This document shows, in pieces, positions 26,866 through 34,925 of a stretch of 64,000 nt of DNA. The stretch spans positions 620,001-684,000 of the forward strand of contig CAVYQL010000004.1 of NCBI GenBank assembly GCA_963770645.1, read 5' to 3'. The stretch's first letter is position 1. The number at the start of each line of letters is the position of its first letter. The DNA comes from Bog-473 sp963770645. GTDB lineage: Bacteria; Actinomycetota; Acidimicrobiia; Acidimicrobiales; RAAP-2. The position numbers and the translations under genes were made by a program. The notes under the pieces are model-generated. The model was not told where the DNA came from. It ran no database searches and saw only the letters and a program-made list of their open reading frames with translations.

Positions 26866-28998
26866 ATGGCCAGTCCACCGATCGCTCCCCGGCGCCCCCA
26901 CGTCGTCACGGCCCACGGCGACGGCCGGGAGGATCCCTGGTACTGGCTGCGCGAGCAGGAGGATCCCGACGTCCTCACCTACCTCGAGGCGGAGAACTCC
27001 TACACCGAGGAGGAGACGGCCCCGCTCCTCGGTCTCCGCACCACCCTCTTCGAGGAGATGAAAGCGCGCATCAAGGAGACCGACATGTCGGTCCCGGCGC
27101 GGCGGGGCCCGTGGTGGTACTACACCCGCACCGAGGAGGGGAAGGACTACGCCATCCACTGCCGGCGCCCCGCCCGCGGCCCCGACGAGCTGCCACCGGC
27201 CGGCGAACCCGGCGGCGAGGAGCAGGTCCTCTTGGACGAGAACCGGCTCGCGGAAGGCTCTGAGTACTTCGCGCTCGGCGGCGCCGTGGTGAGCAACGAC
27301 CACAACTGGCTGGCGTATGCCACCGACCGGCGGGGCAACGAGAAGTACGAGCTGCGCTTCCTTCCCCTCGACGCGGACACCTCGCCCGCGGTGGCCGCCG
27401 AGGCGGTCCTCGACGTGGGGTACGGCCTGGCCTGGTCTGCCGCGACGGACTACGTCTTCTACGTCCGCCTCGATGAGGCACAGCGACCTTTCCAGCTCTG
27501 GCGCCATCGCCTCGGCAGCGACCCGGCCGGCGATGCGCTGGTCTACGAGGAGTCCGACCGCCGGTTCGGGCTGGGCGCGGGGTCGACCAGGGACGCCGCT
27601 TTCGTGCTGATCGCCCTCCACAGCACCAACACGACCGAGTGGCTGTCGATCCCATCGGCGACTCCGCTCGCCCAACCCGCCATGGTGATGCCACGTCGTG
27701 AGGGGATTGAGTACGCGATCGACCATCTCGCGCCAGCCGCCCCCCGCGGCCGCGGCTGGTTCGTCGCGTTGACGAACGAGGACGCCAAGGACTTCCGCGT
27801 CCTCGCCTCTCCCGACTCGGGGGAGCCGACGTGGCGAGAGCTCGTCCCCCACCGGCCGGGCGTGCGCGTCGAGGACGTGGACGCCTTCGACGGGGCCCTG
27901 GTGCTGAGCGAACGCAGCGAGGCCCAGACCCAGGTGCGGGTCCTTCCGCTTTCCGAGACCGCAGATCCGTTCGCGACAGACCTGCTCGAGTCGGGCTGGG
28001 TCATCCCCTCGGCCGAGAGCCCCTCGTCGACCTGGCTCGGGACGAACCCCGAGCCCCACATCGCATCACTGCGCTTCGGCCGCACGTCGATGGTCACCCC
28101 GTCGAGCGTGTTGCAGATCCGTCTCGACGATCGCCAGGAGACACAGCTCAAGCAAGAGCCGGTACTGGGCGACTTCGACGCGTCGCGCTACCGCACGTAT
28201 CGGGTGTGGGCGACTGCGCCCGACTCCACGTTGGTCCCGATCTCGGTCGTGCATCGCAGCGATCTCGCGCTCCCCGCACCGTGCCTGCTCTATGGATACG
28301 GCGCGTACGAGATCTCGATCGACCCTTCGTTCTCACACCACCGCATCTCGTTGCTCGACCGCGGCATGGTCTTCGCCATCGCGCACGTGCGTGGCGGAGG
28401 CGAGATGGGCCGCGCCTGGTACGAAGACGGGCGCATGGAGCACAAGGCGAACACGTTCTCGGACTACATCGCGTGCGCCCGCCACCTCCTCGATGCCGGC
28501 ATCGCGCGGCCGGGCGCGCTGGCCGGACGCGGTGGCTCGGCGGGCGGTCTGCTCATCGGCGCTGTCGCCAACCAGGCGCCCGAGCTCTTCCGGGCCCTGG
28601 TGGCCGAGGTTCCCTTCGTCGACTGCGTGACGACGATGCTCGACGACGAGCTCCCCCTCACCGTCGGCGAATGGGAGGAGTGGGGCAACCCCGCCGCGGA
28701 CGAGGCGGCCTACTGGCGCATGCTCACCTACTCCCCCTACGACAACGTCACTGCTGAGAATCTCGATGGGACACGCCGCACCTATCCGGACCTCTTCGTC
28801 ACGGCGGGACTCAATGATCCCCGTGTCGCCTATTGGGAGCCGGCCAAGTGGGTCGCCAAGCTGCGCGAGCTCTCGCCCTCGACGCGCGTCCTCTTGCGCA
28901 CGGAGCTGGGTGCGGGTCACGGCGGACCGTCGGGCCGTTACGACTCCTGGCGGGAAGAAGCCCTGGTCTACGCCTTTCTCCTGGACGCCGTCGCTTAA
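26866..28998 (+). CDS. ptrB: Oligopeptidase B (S9 prolyl oligopeptidase family)
   Basis: The 710-residue serine peptidase cleaves short peptides after basic residues. It has the N-terminal strand RPHVVTAHGDGREDPWYWLR, a beta-propeller, and a C-terminal hydrolase domain with HVRGGGEMGRAWYEDGR, the nucleophile GRGGSAGGLL, the acid VTAGLNDPRVAYWEPAKW and the His in GAGHGGPSGR. The length fits PtrB. I use the ATG giving MASPPIAPRR; the open frame upstream runs into the sufB promoter. It ends 7 bases from the convergent next gene. Confidence 0.93.
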   Translation: MASPPIAPRRPHVVTAHGDGREDPWYWLREQEDPDVLTYLEAENSYTEEETAPLLGLRTTLFEEMKARIKETDMSVPARRGPWWYYTRTEEGKDYAIHCRRPARGPDELPPAGEPGGEEQVLLDENRLAEGSEYFALGGAVVSNDHNWLAYATDRRGNEKYELRFLPLDADTSPAVAAEAVLDVGYGLAWSAATDYVFYVRLDEAQRPFQLWRHRLGSDPAGDALVYEESDRRFGLGAGSTRDAAFVLIALHSTNTTEWLSIPSATPLAQPAMVMPRREGIEYAIDHLAPAAPRGRGWFVALTNEDAKDFRVLASPDSGEPTWRELVPHRPGVRVEDVDAFDGALVLSERSEAQTQVRVLPLSETADPFATDLLESGWVIPSAESPSSTWLGTNPEPHIASLRFGRTSMVTPSSVLQIRLDDRQETQLKQEPVLGDFDASRYRTYRVWATAPDSTLVPISVVHRSDLALPAPCLLYGYGAYEISIDPSFSHHRISLLDRGMVFAIAHVRGGGEMGRAWYEDGRMEHKANTFSDYIACARHLLDAGIARPGALAGRGGSAGGLLIGAVANQAPELFRALVAEVPFVDCVTTMLDDELPLTVGEWEEWGNPAADEAAYWRMLTYSPYDNVTAENLDGTRRTYPDLFVTAGLNDPRVAYWEPAKWVAKLRELSPSTRVLLRTELGAGHGGPSGRYDSWREEALVYAFLLDAVA

Positions 28999-29005
28999 CG
29001 AGCGG

Positions 29006-30004
29006 TCACGGCGTCGAGGTCGACGTGGCCGCCGATCCGCTCGACCCCGCTGTTCCGCCTGTTCCGCCTGGCACCGTCGTGCCGCCGGATCCTGCCGTCA
29101 CGAAGTGCAACGTGAACGGAGCCTGGTTGCCCAGGGGCAAAGTGACCGCTGCACCGTTGATCGTGGCGGCGAAGGCACCGGGTGCACCGGCTATCACGGT
29201 CACCGAACTGGTGGCGGGAATGGCATGCGACTGACCTGAGAAGAGCGTCGTCGTGAAGAGCACCGACCCCGTCGCGGTGTTGGTGGCCTCCACCCAGCAC
29301 TCGCCGTTCGTAGCGGCCAATACGAGGGAGTAGTTCGACGACGACACCTGGTAGGTGGCGGCGTGCGCGCTGACCGCCTGCGGCGCGGAGACCGCGGGGG
29401 GCGACGTGGTCGTCGTCGTGCTGGTGCGATGGTGTCCAGAGGGACTCGTGGGGTGGGTGGCATGCGCATGCGTGGCGTGGGCGGCATGGGTGGTGGCGGT
29501 GGTGGCCGACTTGTCGTGATGCTTCGGAGAGTTCGAGTGCAGGCCGGTGACGATCAAGACGACGACGAGGACGACGACGACAACGATTGCCGCGATGGGA
29601 CCGCCGAGGCGGCGTGGCCGGTGGTTGATGCCGTCCATCGCCTTGTCGCGGCCGCCGGTCATGAACGAGCCGGGGATCGGCTCCGGACCGTCGTCGTCGA
29701 AGGTGACCGGCTCAGTCGGGTTCGGCAGCGCCGGAGGTGGTACCGGCGGTATCAACGCGTGGCCCGGTTCGGTCAGGCGGACGGCCGATGAACCCGAGAC
29801 GCGGAACGTGCTGGCCGGATAGGCGGCCTCTCCGTTGCCGTCCTCGCTGCCCGGCGACGGGTGCGTCCGCATCTCTTCGAGCGTGTGCAGTTGTTGGTGG
29901 TAATGCTCGACGGAGTGCACGTCGTCGTGGGAGTGCTGCCGAACGATCACGGCCGCGATGACGCCCACGACCACCACGAGACCGACTACCCCACCGACCA
30001 GCAC
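29006..30004 (-). CDS. Two-span membrane protein with a RodZ-like C-terminal domain
   Basis: The 332-residue protein has an N-terminal hydrophobic span (VVGLVVVVGVIAAVIV), a cytoplasmic-type acidic middle, a second span (IAAIVVVVVLVVVLIVTG, about 135-153), then a His/Thr/Ala-rich linker (repeats of HATH and TTATTHAAH). The final domain, YQVSSSNYSLVLAATNGECWVEATN to LPLGNQAPFTLHF, resembles the DUF4115 beta domain at the end of RodZ. No helix-turn-helix is present. A cell-shape or envelope role is inference. The start is GTG, behind AGGGGG. Confidence 0.68.
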   Translation of the reverse strand: MLVGGVVGLVVVVGVIAAVIVRQHSHDDVHSVEHYHQQLHTLEEMRTHPSPGSEDGNGEAAYPASTFRVSGSSAVRLTEPGHALIPPVPPPALPNPTEPVTFDDDGPEPIPGSFMTGGRDKAMDGINHRPRRLGGPIAAIVVVVVLVVVLIVTGLHSNSPKHHDKSATTATTHAAHATHAHATHPTSPSGHHRTSTTTTTSPPAVSAPQAVSAHAATYQVSSSNYSLVLAATNGECWVEATNTATGSVLFTTTLFSGQSHAIPATSSVTVIAGAPGAFAATINGAAVTLPLGNQAPFTLHFVTAGSGGTTVPGGTGGTAGSSGSAATSTSTP

Positions 30005-30181
30005 CGCCCCCTATTCAACAGGATTCGCCGGGCGCCTCGGCCGCGGGACGCGCCGCCCGTCGGCGCAGCGCGCCGGGCGTTCGCGGAAAGCGGAAACAGC
30101 CATGCATGCGGGCGCCCTTGTACTCCGTCGGACGTCCGTCTCAAGCGCTCCGCCATTGGCGGAGACGCCGCGCCGCCGGGC

Positions 30182-30727
30182 TCAGCCGCCCAGGCGGGGC
30201 CGGACCTCGTCGGAGATCTCGTCTCGACGCGGATTGTTCTGGTCCCGGCCCGAGAGGACGGGGTCGCTGACGCCCCAGTCGGCTCCCACGGCCGGGTCGT
30301 CCCACGCCAGCCCGAGCTCGTCCTCGGGGTCGTAGTAGTTGTCGACGAGGTAGGTGAGCAGGGTGTCGCTCAGCGCTGCGAAGCCGTGGGCGACCCCGGG
30401 CGGGATGTAGACGCCTTGGTCGACGTCCTCGTCGAGCTCTATCACCTCGGTGGCCCCGTCGGTCTTCGAGCCCACGCGCAGGTCGTGCAACACGACGCGG
30501 GCACGACCGCGCAGGAGATACCAGTAGTCGGCTTGATGCCGGTGGAAGTGCAGGCCCACGACGGCGCCGGCCTGCTTCTCGGAGCGGTTGCCCTGCACCA
30601 TCTCGCGGCCGTTGGGGAACCAGCTGCGCCGGTAGGTCTCGACGAAGCGACCACGCTGATCGCCGTGCACGTCGGGACGGACGAGCACCACGTCGTCAAT
30701 GGTGTCGGAAGGGATCAGCTCGGGCAT
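30182..30727 (-). CDS. dTDP-4-dehydrorhamnose 3,5-epimerase-like protein
   Basis: The 181-residue cupin matches the RmlC family: DVHGDQRGRFVETYRR, then VVGLHFHRHQADYWYLLRGRARVVLHDLR with the conserved His, and VYIPPGVAHGFAAL and a Tyr-containing NYYDP. RmlC epimerises a dTDP-keto sugar for surface polysaccharides. No other rml genes are nearby, so the exact sugar is uncertain. The 177 bases at 30005-30181 between it and the membrane-protein gene show no gene. Confidence 0.85.
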   Translation of the reverse strand: MPELIPSDTIDDVVLVRPDVHGDQRGRFVETYRRSWFPNGREMVQGNRSEKQAGAVVGLHFHRHQADYWYLLRGRARVVLHDLRVGSKTDGATEVIELDEDVDQGVYIPPGVAHGFAALSDTLLTYLVDNYYDPEDELGLAWDDPAVGADWGVSDPVLSGRDQNNPRRDEISDEVRPRLGG

Positions 30728-30753
30728 CGCCGCGTACGGTAGTGGGCGGCCTG

Positions 30754-31230
30754 TTAGGAGGCGAAACGGCCGAAGCCGGAGCGGTAGAAGAGCAGGGGGC
30801 TGCCCTCCCCGACGTCAATGGCGACGACGTGACCGGTCACCAGCTCATGATCGCCCCCGTCGAAGATCTCGCCGAGCCGGCACTCGACGACGGCCAGCGA
30901 GCCGGTGATCACCGGCGACCCGGTGACGCCCTGCGACCAGCCCACGCCGTCGAACTTGTCGCCGCCCGAGACGGCAAAGGCGCGACAGAGCGCCTCTTGG
31001 TGCTCCTCGAGGATGTTCACGCAGAATGCACCCGCCTGGGCGATGCGCGGCCAGCTCGTGGAGCTGCGGGCAGGGGCCAGGATCACCATGGGCGGATCGA
31101 GGGAGAGCGCCGCGAACGACTGGCAGGTGAAGCCCACCGGCACGCCGTCCTCCAGCGCGGTGACGATGGTGACCCCGGTGGCGAAGTGGCCGAGCACCTC
31201 GCGAAACCGGGCCTGGTCGAGGCCCGACAC
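30754..31230 (-). CDS. Flavin reductase family protein
   Basis: The 158-residue protein has the flavin reductase domain: FREVLGHFATGVTIVTAL, VPVGFTCQSFAALSLDPPMVILAPA, FCVNILEEHQEALC and the end ELVTGHVVAIDVGEGSPLLFYRSGFGRF. Such proteins reduce FMN or FAD with NAD(P)H, usually to feed a two-component monooxygenase; none is seen in this window. The start is GTG, 12 bases after the MBL-fold gene, so the two are probably co-transcribed. Confidence 0.88.
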   Translation of the reverse strand: MSGLDQARFREVLGHFATGVTIVTALEDGVPVGFTCQSFAALSLDPPMVILAPARSSTSWPRIAQAGAFCVNILEEHQEALCRAFAVSGGDKFDGVGWSQGVTGSPVITGSLAVVECRLGEIFDGGDHELVTGHVVAIDVGEGSPLLFYRSGFGRFAS

Positions 31231-31242
31231 GGCAACCGGGTC

Positions 31243-32109
31243 CTACGCCTTGCCGAGGTCGACGGACTGGGCTTCGTGGGCCGACGACACCTCCTCGACC
31301 AGCTTGGCCTCGGGCAGCCGACGGGCCTGGTTGAGGATGCGGTCGAGCTCGCGGTCGGTGTGCGATGGGTCGTGGTGCGACAGCATGAGGTGGTGCGCCC
31401 CCGCCTCGGCCGCGACGTGCACCGCGTAGGCCGCAGTCGAATGTCCCCAGTCCGCCTTGGCTGAGAACTCGTCGTCGGTGTACTGGCCGTCGTGGATCAG
31501 GAGGTCGACGCCCTGGCACAGCTCGAGCACGCCGTCGGGTATCGCCCGGCGGTCCAGCGGCGCCTGGTGATCGGACATGTAGGCCACCGAGCGGCCCTCG
31601 GCCTCGATCCGGAATCCCAGCGTCACCCCGCTGTGGGGTACGGGCCGAGCCATCACCTTGGCCTGTCCCACCGAGAAGTCCTCCGACCCGACGTCGACGG
31701 TGATCAGCTCGCCCCGGAACTGCTCCATGTGGATGGGGAAGACGGGAGGCTGGACGGCCGCGTGCAACGCGTCCTTCAAGGTTCCTTTGGGTTGCGCCGG
31801 TCCGTACACGGTGAGCCGGGCACCGGGGTCGTGCAGGGGGCCGAAGAATGGGATCCCCAAGATGTGATCGAAGTGGAGATGGGTGAGGAGCGCCGTCGCA
31901 TGGAGCGGCGTCCCCAGCGCGCGCACCTCGCGTTGGAGGACGTCTCCCAGGGCGCGCAACCCGGTACCGAGGTCGACGATGAGCGGATCGTCACCCTCGA
32001 TGTCGAGGACGAGGCATGACGTGTTCCCCCCGTATCGCCGGTAGCGATCCCCAGAGCATGGGCACGACCCCCGCACGCCGTAGAACGTGACGTTCACCGA
32101 TCTGACCAT
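31243..32109 (-). CDS. Metallo-beta-lactamase-fold hydrolase (RNase Z/phosphodiesterase-like)
   Basis: The 288-residue protein begins MVRSVNVTFYGVRGSCPCSG and contains YGGNTSCLVLD, the metal motif LTHLHFDHILGIPFF, PVPHSGVTLGFRIE, YMSDHQAP and IHDGQYTDDEF...GHSTAAYAV. This ligand order matches the ElaC/cyclic-nucleotide phosphodiesterase-like branch of the fold. The substrate is unknown. I start at the ATG where homology begins; the longer frame overlaps the divergent gene at 32140. Confidence 0.85.
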   Translation of the reverse strand: MVRSVNVTFYGVRGSCPCSGDRYRRYGGNTSCLVLDIEGDDPLIVDLGTGLRALGDVLQREVRALGTPLHATALLTHLHFDHILGIPFFGPLHDPGARLTVYGPAQPKGTLKDALHAAVQPPVFPIHMEQFRGELITVDVGSEDFSVGQAKVMARPVPHSGVTLGFRIEAEGRSVAYMSDHQAPLDRRAIPDGVLELCQGVDLLIHDGQYTDDEFSAKADWGHSTAAYAVHVAAEAGAHHLMLSHHDPSHTDRELDRILNQARRLPEAKLVEEVSSAHEAQSVDLGKA

Positions 32110-32139
32110 ACCCCGCCGACTGGCGGTACGTTTCTCACC

Positions 32140-33012
32140 ATGGAACAGCGGACCATCACTGCAAACGGGCTCGAGTTCGCCTACCTTGCTGACGGGCCTG
32201 ATGAGGGGCCGCTCGCGCTGTGCTTGCACGGGTTCCCCGACAGCGCGCACACCTGGCGTTATCTTCTGCCCGAACTTGCGTCAGCGGGGTTCCGGGCGGT
32301 GGCACCCTTCTTGCGCGGCTACGCACCGACGCAGCTGCCAGCCGACGGCCACTACCAGATCGGAGCGGTCGTCAAGGACGCGAACGCGCTGCACGAGGCG
32401 CTCGGTGGCGGCGAGGACGCGGTCCTCATCGGCCACGACTGGGGCGCGCTGGCCACCTATGGCGCAGTGGCGCACCAGCCAGCGCGCTGGCGTCGCGCCG
32501 TGACAGCAGCGGTCCCTCCCACCATGTCGATCGGTATGTCGCTGCTGACTTATGCCCAGCTCCAGCGGAGCTGGTACATGTTCTTCTTTCTCTCGCCGTT
32601 GGCCGAGGCGGCGCTGCCCCTCGAGGACTACTCCTTCATCGACCACCTGTGGCAGGACTGGTCACCCGGTTACAACGGGGCGTGGGACGTCGCGAGGGTG
32701 AAGGAGTCCATCGGCGACCCCGAGCACATCGTCGCGGCGATCAGCTACTACCGGGCGCTCTACGACCCGTCGCTCCAGGTGCCCGAGTTCGCGGAGGAGC
32801 AGGCGGCGTCGCTCCTGCCGACGCCGAAGCCCACGCTGTACCTCCACGGTCGCGACGACAACTGCATGCTCCTGTCCTCCATAGGCTCGCCCCTCGACTT
32901 CCTCGCGGCGGGATCCGAGATGGAGATCGTCAACGGCACCGGCCACTTCCTCCACGTGGAGCGGCCAGACGTCGTGAACGCGCGCATCCTCGAGTTCCTC
33001 GCCGCATCCTGA
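32140..33012 (+). CDS. Alpha/beta hydrolase, epoxide hydrolase/haloalkane dehalogenase type
   Basis: The 290-residue enzyme has CLHGFPDSAHTWR as oxyanion motif and an aspartate nucleophile in LIGHDWGALATY, the hallmark of epoxide hydrolases and dehalogenases rather than serine esterases. A cap domain follows (SPLAEAALPLEDYSFIDHLW); the late acid is in LHGRDDNCM and the His in NGTGHFLHVERP. The natural substrate cannot be read from sequence. It is divergent from the MBL-fold gene with 30 bases between them. Confidence 0.87.
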   Translation: MEQRTITANGLEFAYLADGPDEGPLALCLHGFPDSAHTWRYLLPELASAGFRAVAPFLRGYAPTQLPADGHYQIGAVVKDANALHEALGGGEDAVLIGHDWGALATYGAVAHQPARWRRAVTAAVPPTMSIGMSLLTYAQLQRSWYMFFFLSPLAEAALPLEDYSFIDHLWQDWSPGYNGAWDVARVKESIGDPEHIVAAISYYRALYDPSLQVPEFAEEQAASLLPTPKPTLYLHGRDDNCMLLSSIGSPLDFLAAGSEMEIVNGTGHFLHVERPDVVNARILEFLAAS

Positions 33013-33028
33013 CCATCCCGGGCGCCAC

Positions 33029-33901
33029 TCACCGCAGCCGCAACGTGCGCTCCGCTCTGCCCGACCAGCGGGCGAACCCTTCGTCGACCAGCGCAGCTGC
33101 GATTCGCTCGGCGCGGGCCGCGTCGTCGGGCCAGCCGCATGCACGCGCCACCCCGGACGCGTGCACCCCGCCTTGTCGCAAGGCATCGAGGAGGCGTCCC
33201 CTCCCCTGTCGGTCCGAGCCGGCAAAGGTGCTCTGGGGTCGCGCCGTTGGTGACGCACGCCACGGATCGGAGCAGTCGACTGATCCTTCGGCCGCCCTCC
33301 TGTGCCAGGCGCACTGCCTGCGCAGGGGGCACTGCCCGCACCTCGGTTCTGCGGTGCACACCGTGGCGCCCAGGTCGAACATCGTCTGGTTGAACTCCCA
33401 CGAGTCACCGGCCGGAACCAACCGGTCTCCGAGGTCCATCGCAGCGCGGACCGACAGCGGCGCGCCGGCGACGCAGCGAGCCAGCACCCGAACGGCATTG
33501 GTGTCCACCGTGGCGACGTCCTCGCCAAAGGCGAAGGACCGTACCGCCCGTGAGGTGTAGCCGCCGATCCCGGGCAGGGCTCGCAGCGCGGCGTCGCTCG
33601 ACGGCACGACGCCACCGTGCTCGGCCACGACGACGGTGGCCGCACGGTGCAGGTTGAGGGCACGCCGGTTGTAGCCGAGCCCCGACCACATCCGGACCAC
33701 ATCTGCTGGACGCGCCCTGGCGCATTCGGCGGGAGCGGGAAAGGCGCCAAGGAATCGCTCGTAGTGCGGGACGACGCGGGACACCTGGGTCTGTTGGAGC
33801 ATCACCTCGGAGACGAGGATCGGCCAGGGATCCCGGGTGCGGCGCCAGGGCAGGTCGCGGCGGTGCTCGGCACCCCATTCGAGGAGCCGGTGGCGGAAGC
33901 G
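33029..33901 (-). CDS. mutY: A/G-specific adenine glycosylase MutY, start codon unresolved
   Basis: MutY removes adenine mispaired with oxidised guanine. The frame shows SEVMLQQTQVSRVVPHYERF with the catalytic Glu, the helix-hairpin-helix LPGIGGYTSRAVRSFAFG with a downstream VDTNAVRVLAR, and the Fe-S cysteines in CTAEPRCGQCPLRRQC. The first ATG/GTG/TTG in frame is GTG at 33805, one codon after that catalytic Glu, yet family homology continues upstream (FRHRLLEWGAEHRRDLPWRRTRDPWPIL) to about 33901 without any usual start. Either a non-standard start, a frameshift near the maoC overlap or a sequence error is involved. The protein is short at the C-terminus, lacking a full MutT-like domain. Confidence 0.85.
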   Translation of the reverse strand, partial: RFRHRLLEWGAEHRRDLPWRRTRDPWPILVSEVMLQQTQVSRVVPHYERFLGAFPAPAECARARPADVVRMWSGLGYNRRALNLHRAATVVVAEHGGVVPSSDAALRALPGIGGYTSRAVRSFAFGEDVATVDTNAVRVLARCVAGAPLSVRAAMDLGDRLVPAGDSWEFNQTMFDLGATVCTAEPRCGQCPLRRQCAWHRRAAEGSVDCSDPWRASPTARPQSTFAGSDRQGRGRLLDALRQGGVHASGVARACGWPDDAARAERIAAALVDEGFARWSGRAERTLRLR

Positions 33902-33932
33902 CCGCGCCCGCTCCGCCGGGAGCGGGCGCGCC

Positions 33933-34445
33933 TCAGTCCCAGACGTCGTCGCCGTACGGGCGCAGCCGCGGCGGCGCGGCCGCCGCCCTCCACACCATCA
34001 GCTTGCGGCGGAAGTAGCAGACCTCCTCGCCTCGCTGGTTGAACGCCTTGGTCTCCACGGTCACGATGCCGCGGTCGTGCTTGGACTTGGACGGCGTGGC
34101 ATCGAGCACTCGGGTCTCGGCGTAGATGGTGTCGCCGTGGAAGGTGGGCGAACGATGGAGGAGGGACTCGACCTCGAGGTTGGCGATGCACGAGCCGCTC
34201 ACGTCGGGCACGCTCATGCCGAGCGCGAGGGAGTAGACGAGGTTCCCGACGACGACGTTCTTGCCTTGGACCGTTTCGTGCTCTGCGAACCACGCGTCGG
34301 TGTGCAACGGATGGTGGTTCATGGTGATCATGCAGAACAGATGGTCGTCGGACTCAGTGATCGTCTTGCCCGGCCAGTGCCGATAGATGTCGCCGGGGAC
34401 GAAGTCCTCGAGATAACGGCCGAAAGGGCGGTCGTAGACGGTCAT
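33933..34445 (-). CDS. MaoC-family hydratase, likely mesaconyl-CoA hydratase type
   Basis: The 170-residue hot-dog protein has GRYLEDFVPGDIYRHWPGKTITESDDHLF, then MNHHPLHTDAWFAEH with the hydratase His region, and GNLVYSLALGMSVPDVSG and SPTFHGDTIYAETRV. From memory this is close to the MaoC protein that sits with mcd and a CitE-like lyase in streptomycete ethylmalonyl-CoA pathway clusters. Here an Mcd-like and a CitE-like gene follow within 5 kb, which supports a mesaconyl-CoA hydration role. Its ATG overlaps the stop of the upstream gene (ATGA). Confidence 0.85.
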   Translation of the reverse strand: MTVYDRPFGRYLEDFVPGDIYRHWPGKTITESDDHLFCMITMNHHPLHTDAWFAEHETVQGKNVVVGNLVYSLALGMSVPDVSGSCIANLEVESLLHRSPTFHGDTIYAETRVLDATPSKSKHDRGIVTVETKAFNQRGEEVCYFRRKLMVWRAAAAPPRLRPYGDDVWD

Positions 34446-34879
34446 TCGGTTGCGGGCTGGGGCAGCGGACGGGTCGTGAAGCCGAGCGACGCCCCCGGAA
34501 GCGCTTCGCCGTCAATGGTCAGCCGCCAGGCAAACCGTGTGCCCGGGGCAAGCGGGATCGGGCCCAGATTCACGGCCAACGCGACGTCGATGGGAGAGCC
34601 CTCGGGAATCCCGAGCGGCTGGCTCACGGTGAACTCGCCTCGAACCTCCACCGGCTGGGAACCCTCCGCGGTCTCCATCATGACGGGCCGCCCGTCGGCG
34701 TCCTCCAAGAAGAGCTCCCAGTGGTGCGGCTTTTCGGCCTCGTGCCAGTCCACGTCGATCTTCAGCGCGACAGCCGAAGGCACGGGGTCCGGGCCGGTCA
34801 TGCTCCAGCCACCACCCAGGATGTAGAGCTTCCCGTCGGAAACCTGGGCGGCGTCACACAGCAGCATCGTCACTTTCAC
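34442..34879 (-). CDS. Conserved actinobacterial protein of unknown function (DUF6941-like)
   Basis: From GTG at 34879 the product has 145 residues, beginning VKVTMLLCDAAQVSDGKLYILGGGWS and continuing with a beta-rich domain (WHEAEKPHHWELFLEDADGRPV, PLAPGTRFAWRLTIDGE). The DGKLYILGGGW signature recurs in a small actinobacterial family without known function. An earlier in-frame GTG at 34987 would overlap the divergent membrane-protein gene and adds unconvincing residues. It is coupled to maoC by a 4-base overlap. Confidence 0.75.
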   Translation of the reverse strand: MKVTMLLCDAAQVSDGKLYILGGGWSMTGPDPVPSAVALKIDVDWHEAEKPHHWELFLEDADGRPVMMETAEGSQPVEVRGEFTVSQPLGIPEGSPIDVALAVNLGPIPLAPGTRFAWRLTIDGEALPGASLGFTTRPLPQPATE

Positions 34880-34925
34880 GGTCTTGGAGGTTATCGGCCC
34901 GTCAAGTTGGGCCGATAGAGGACCG

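Noticed and set aside
26740..28059. 1.3-kb upstream extension of the sufB frame
   Set aside because: It is antisense to oligopeptidase B and has no SufB homology. The ATG at 26739 has a good ribosome binding site.
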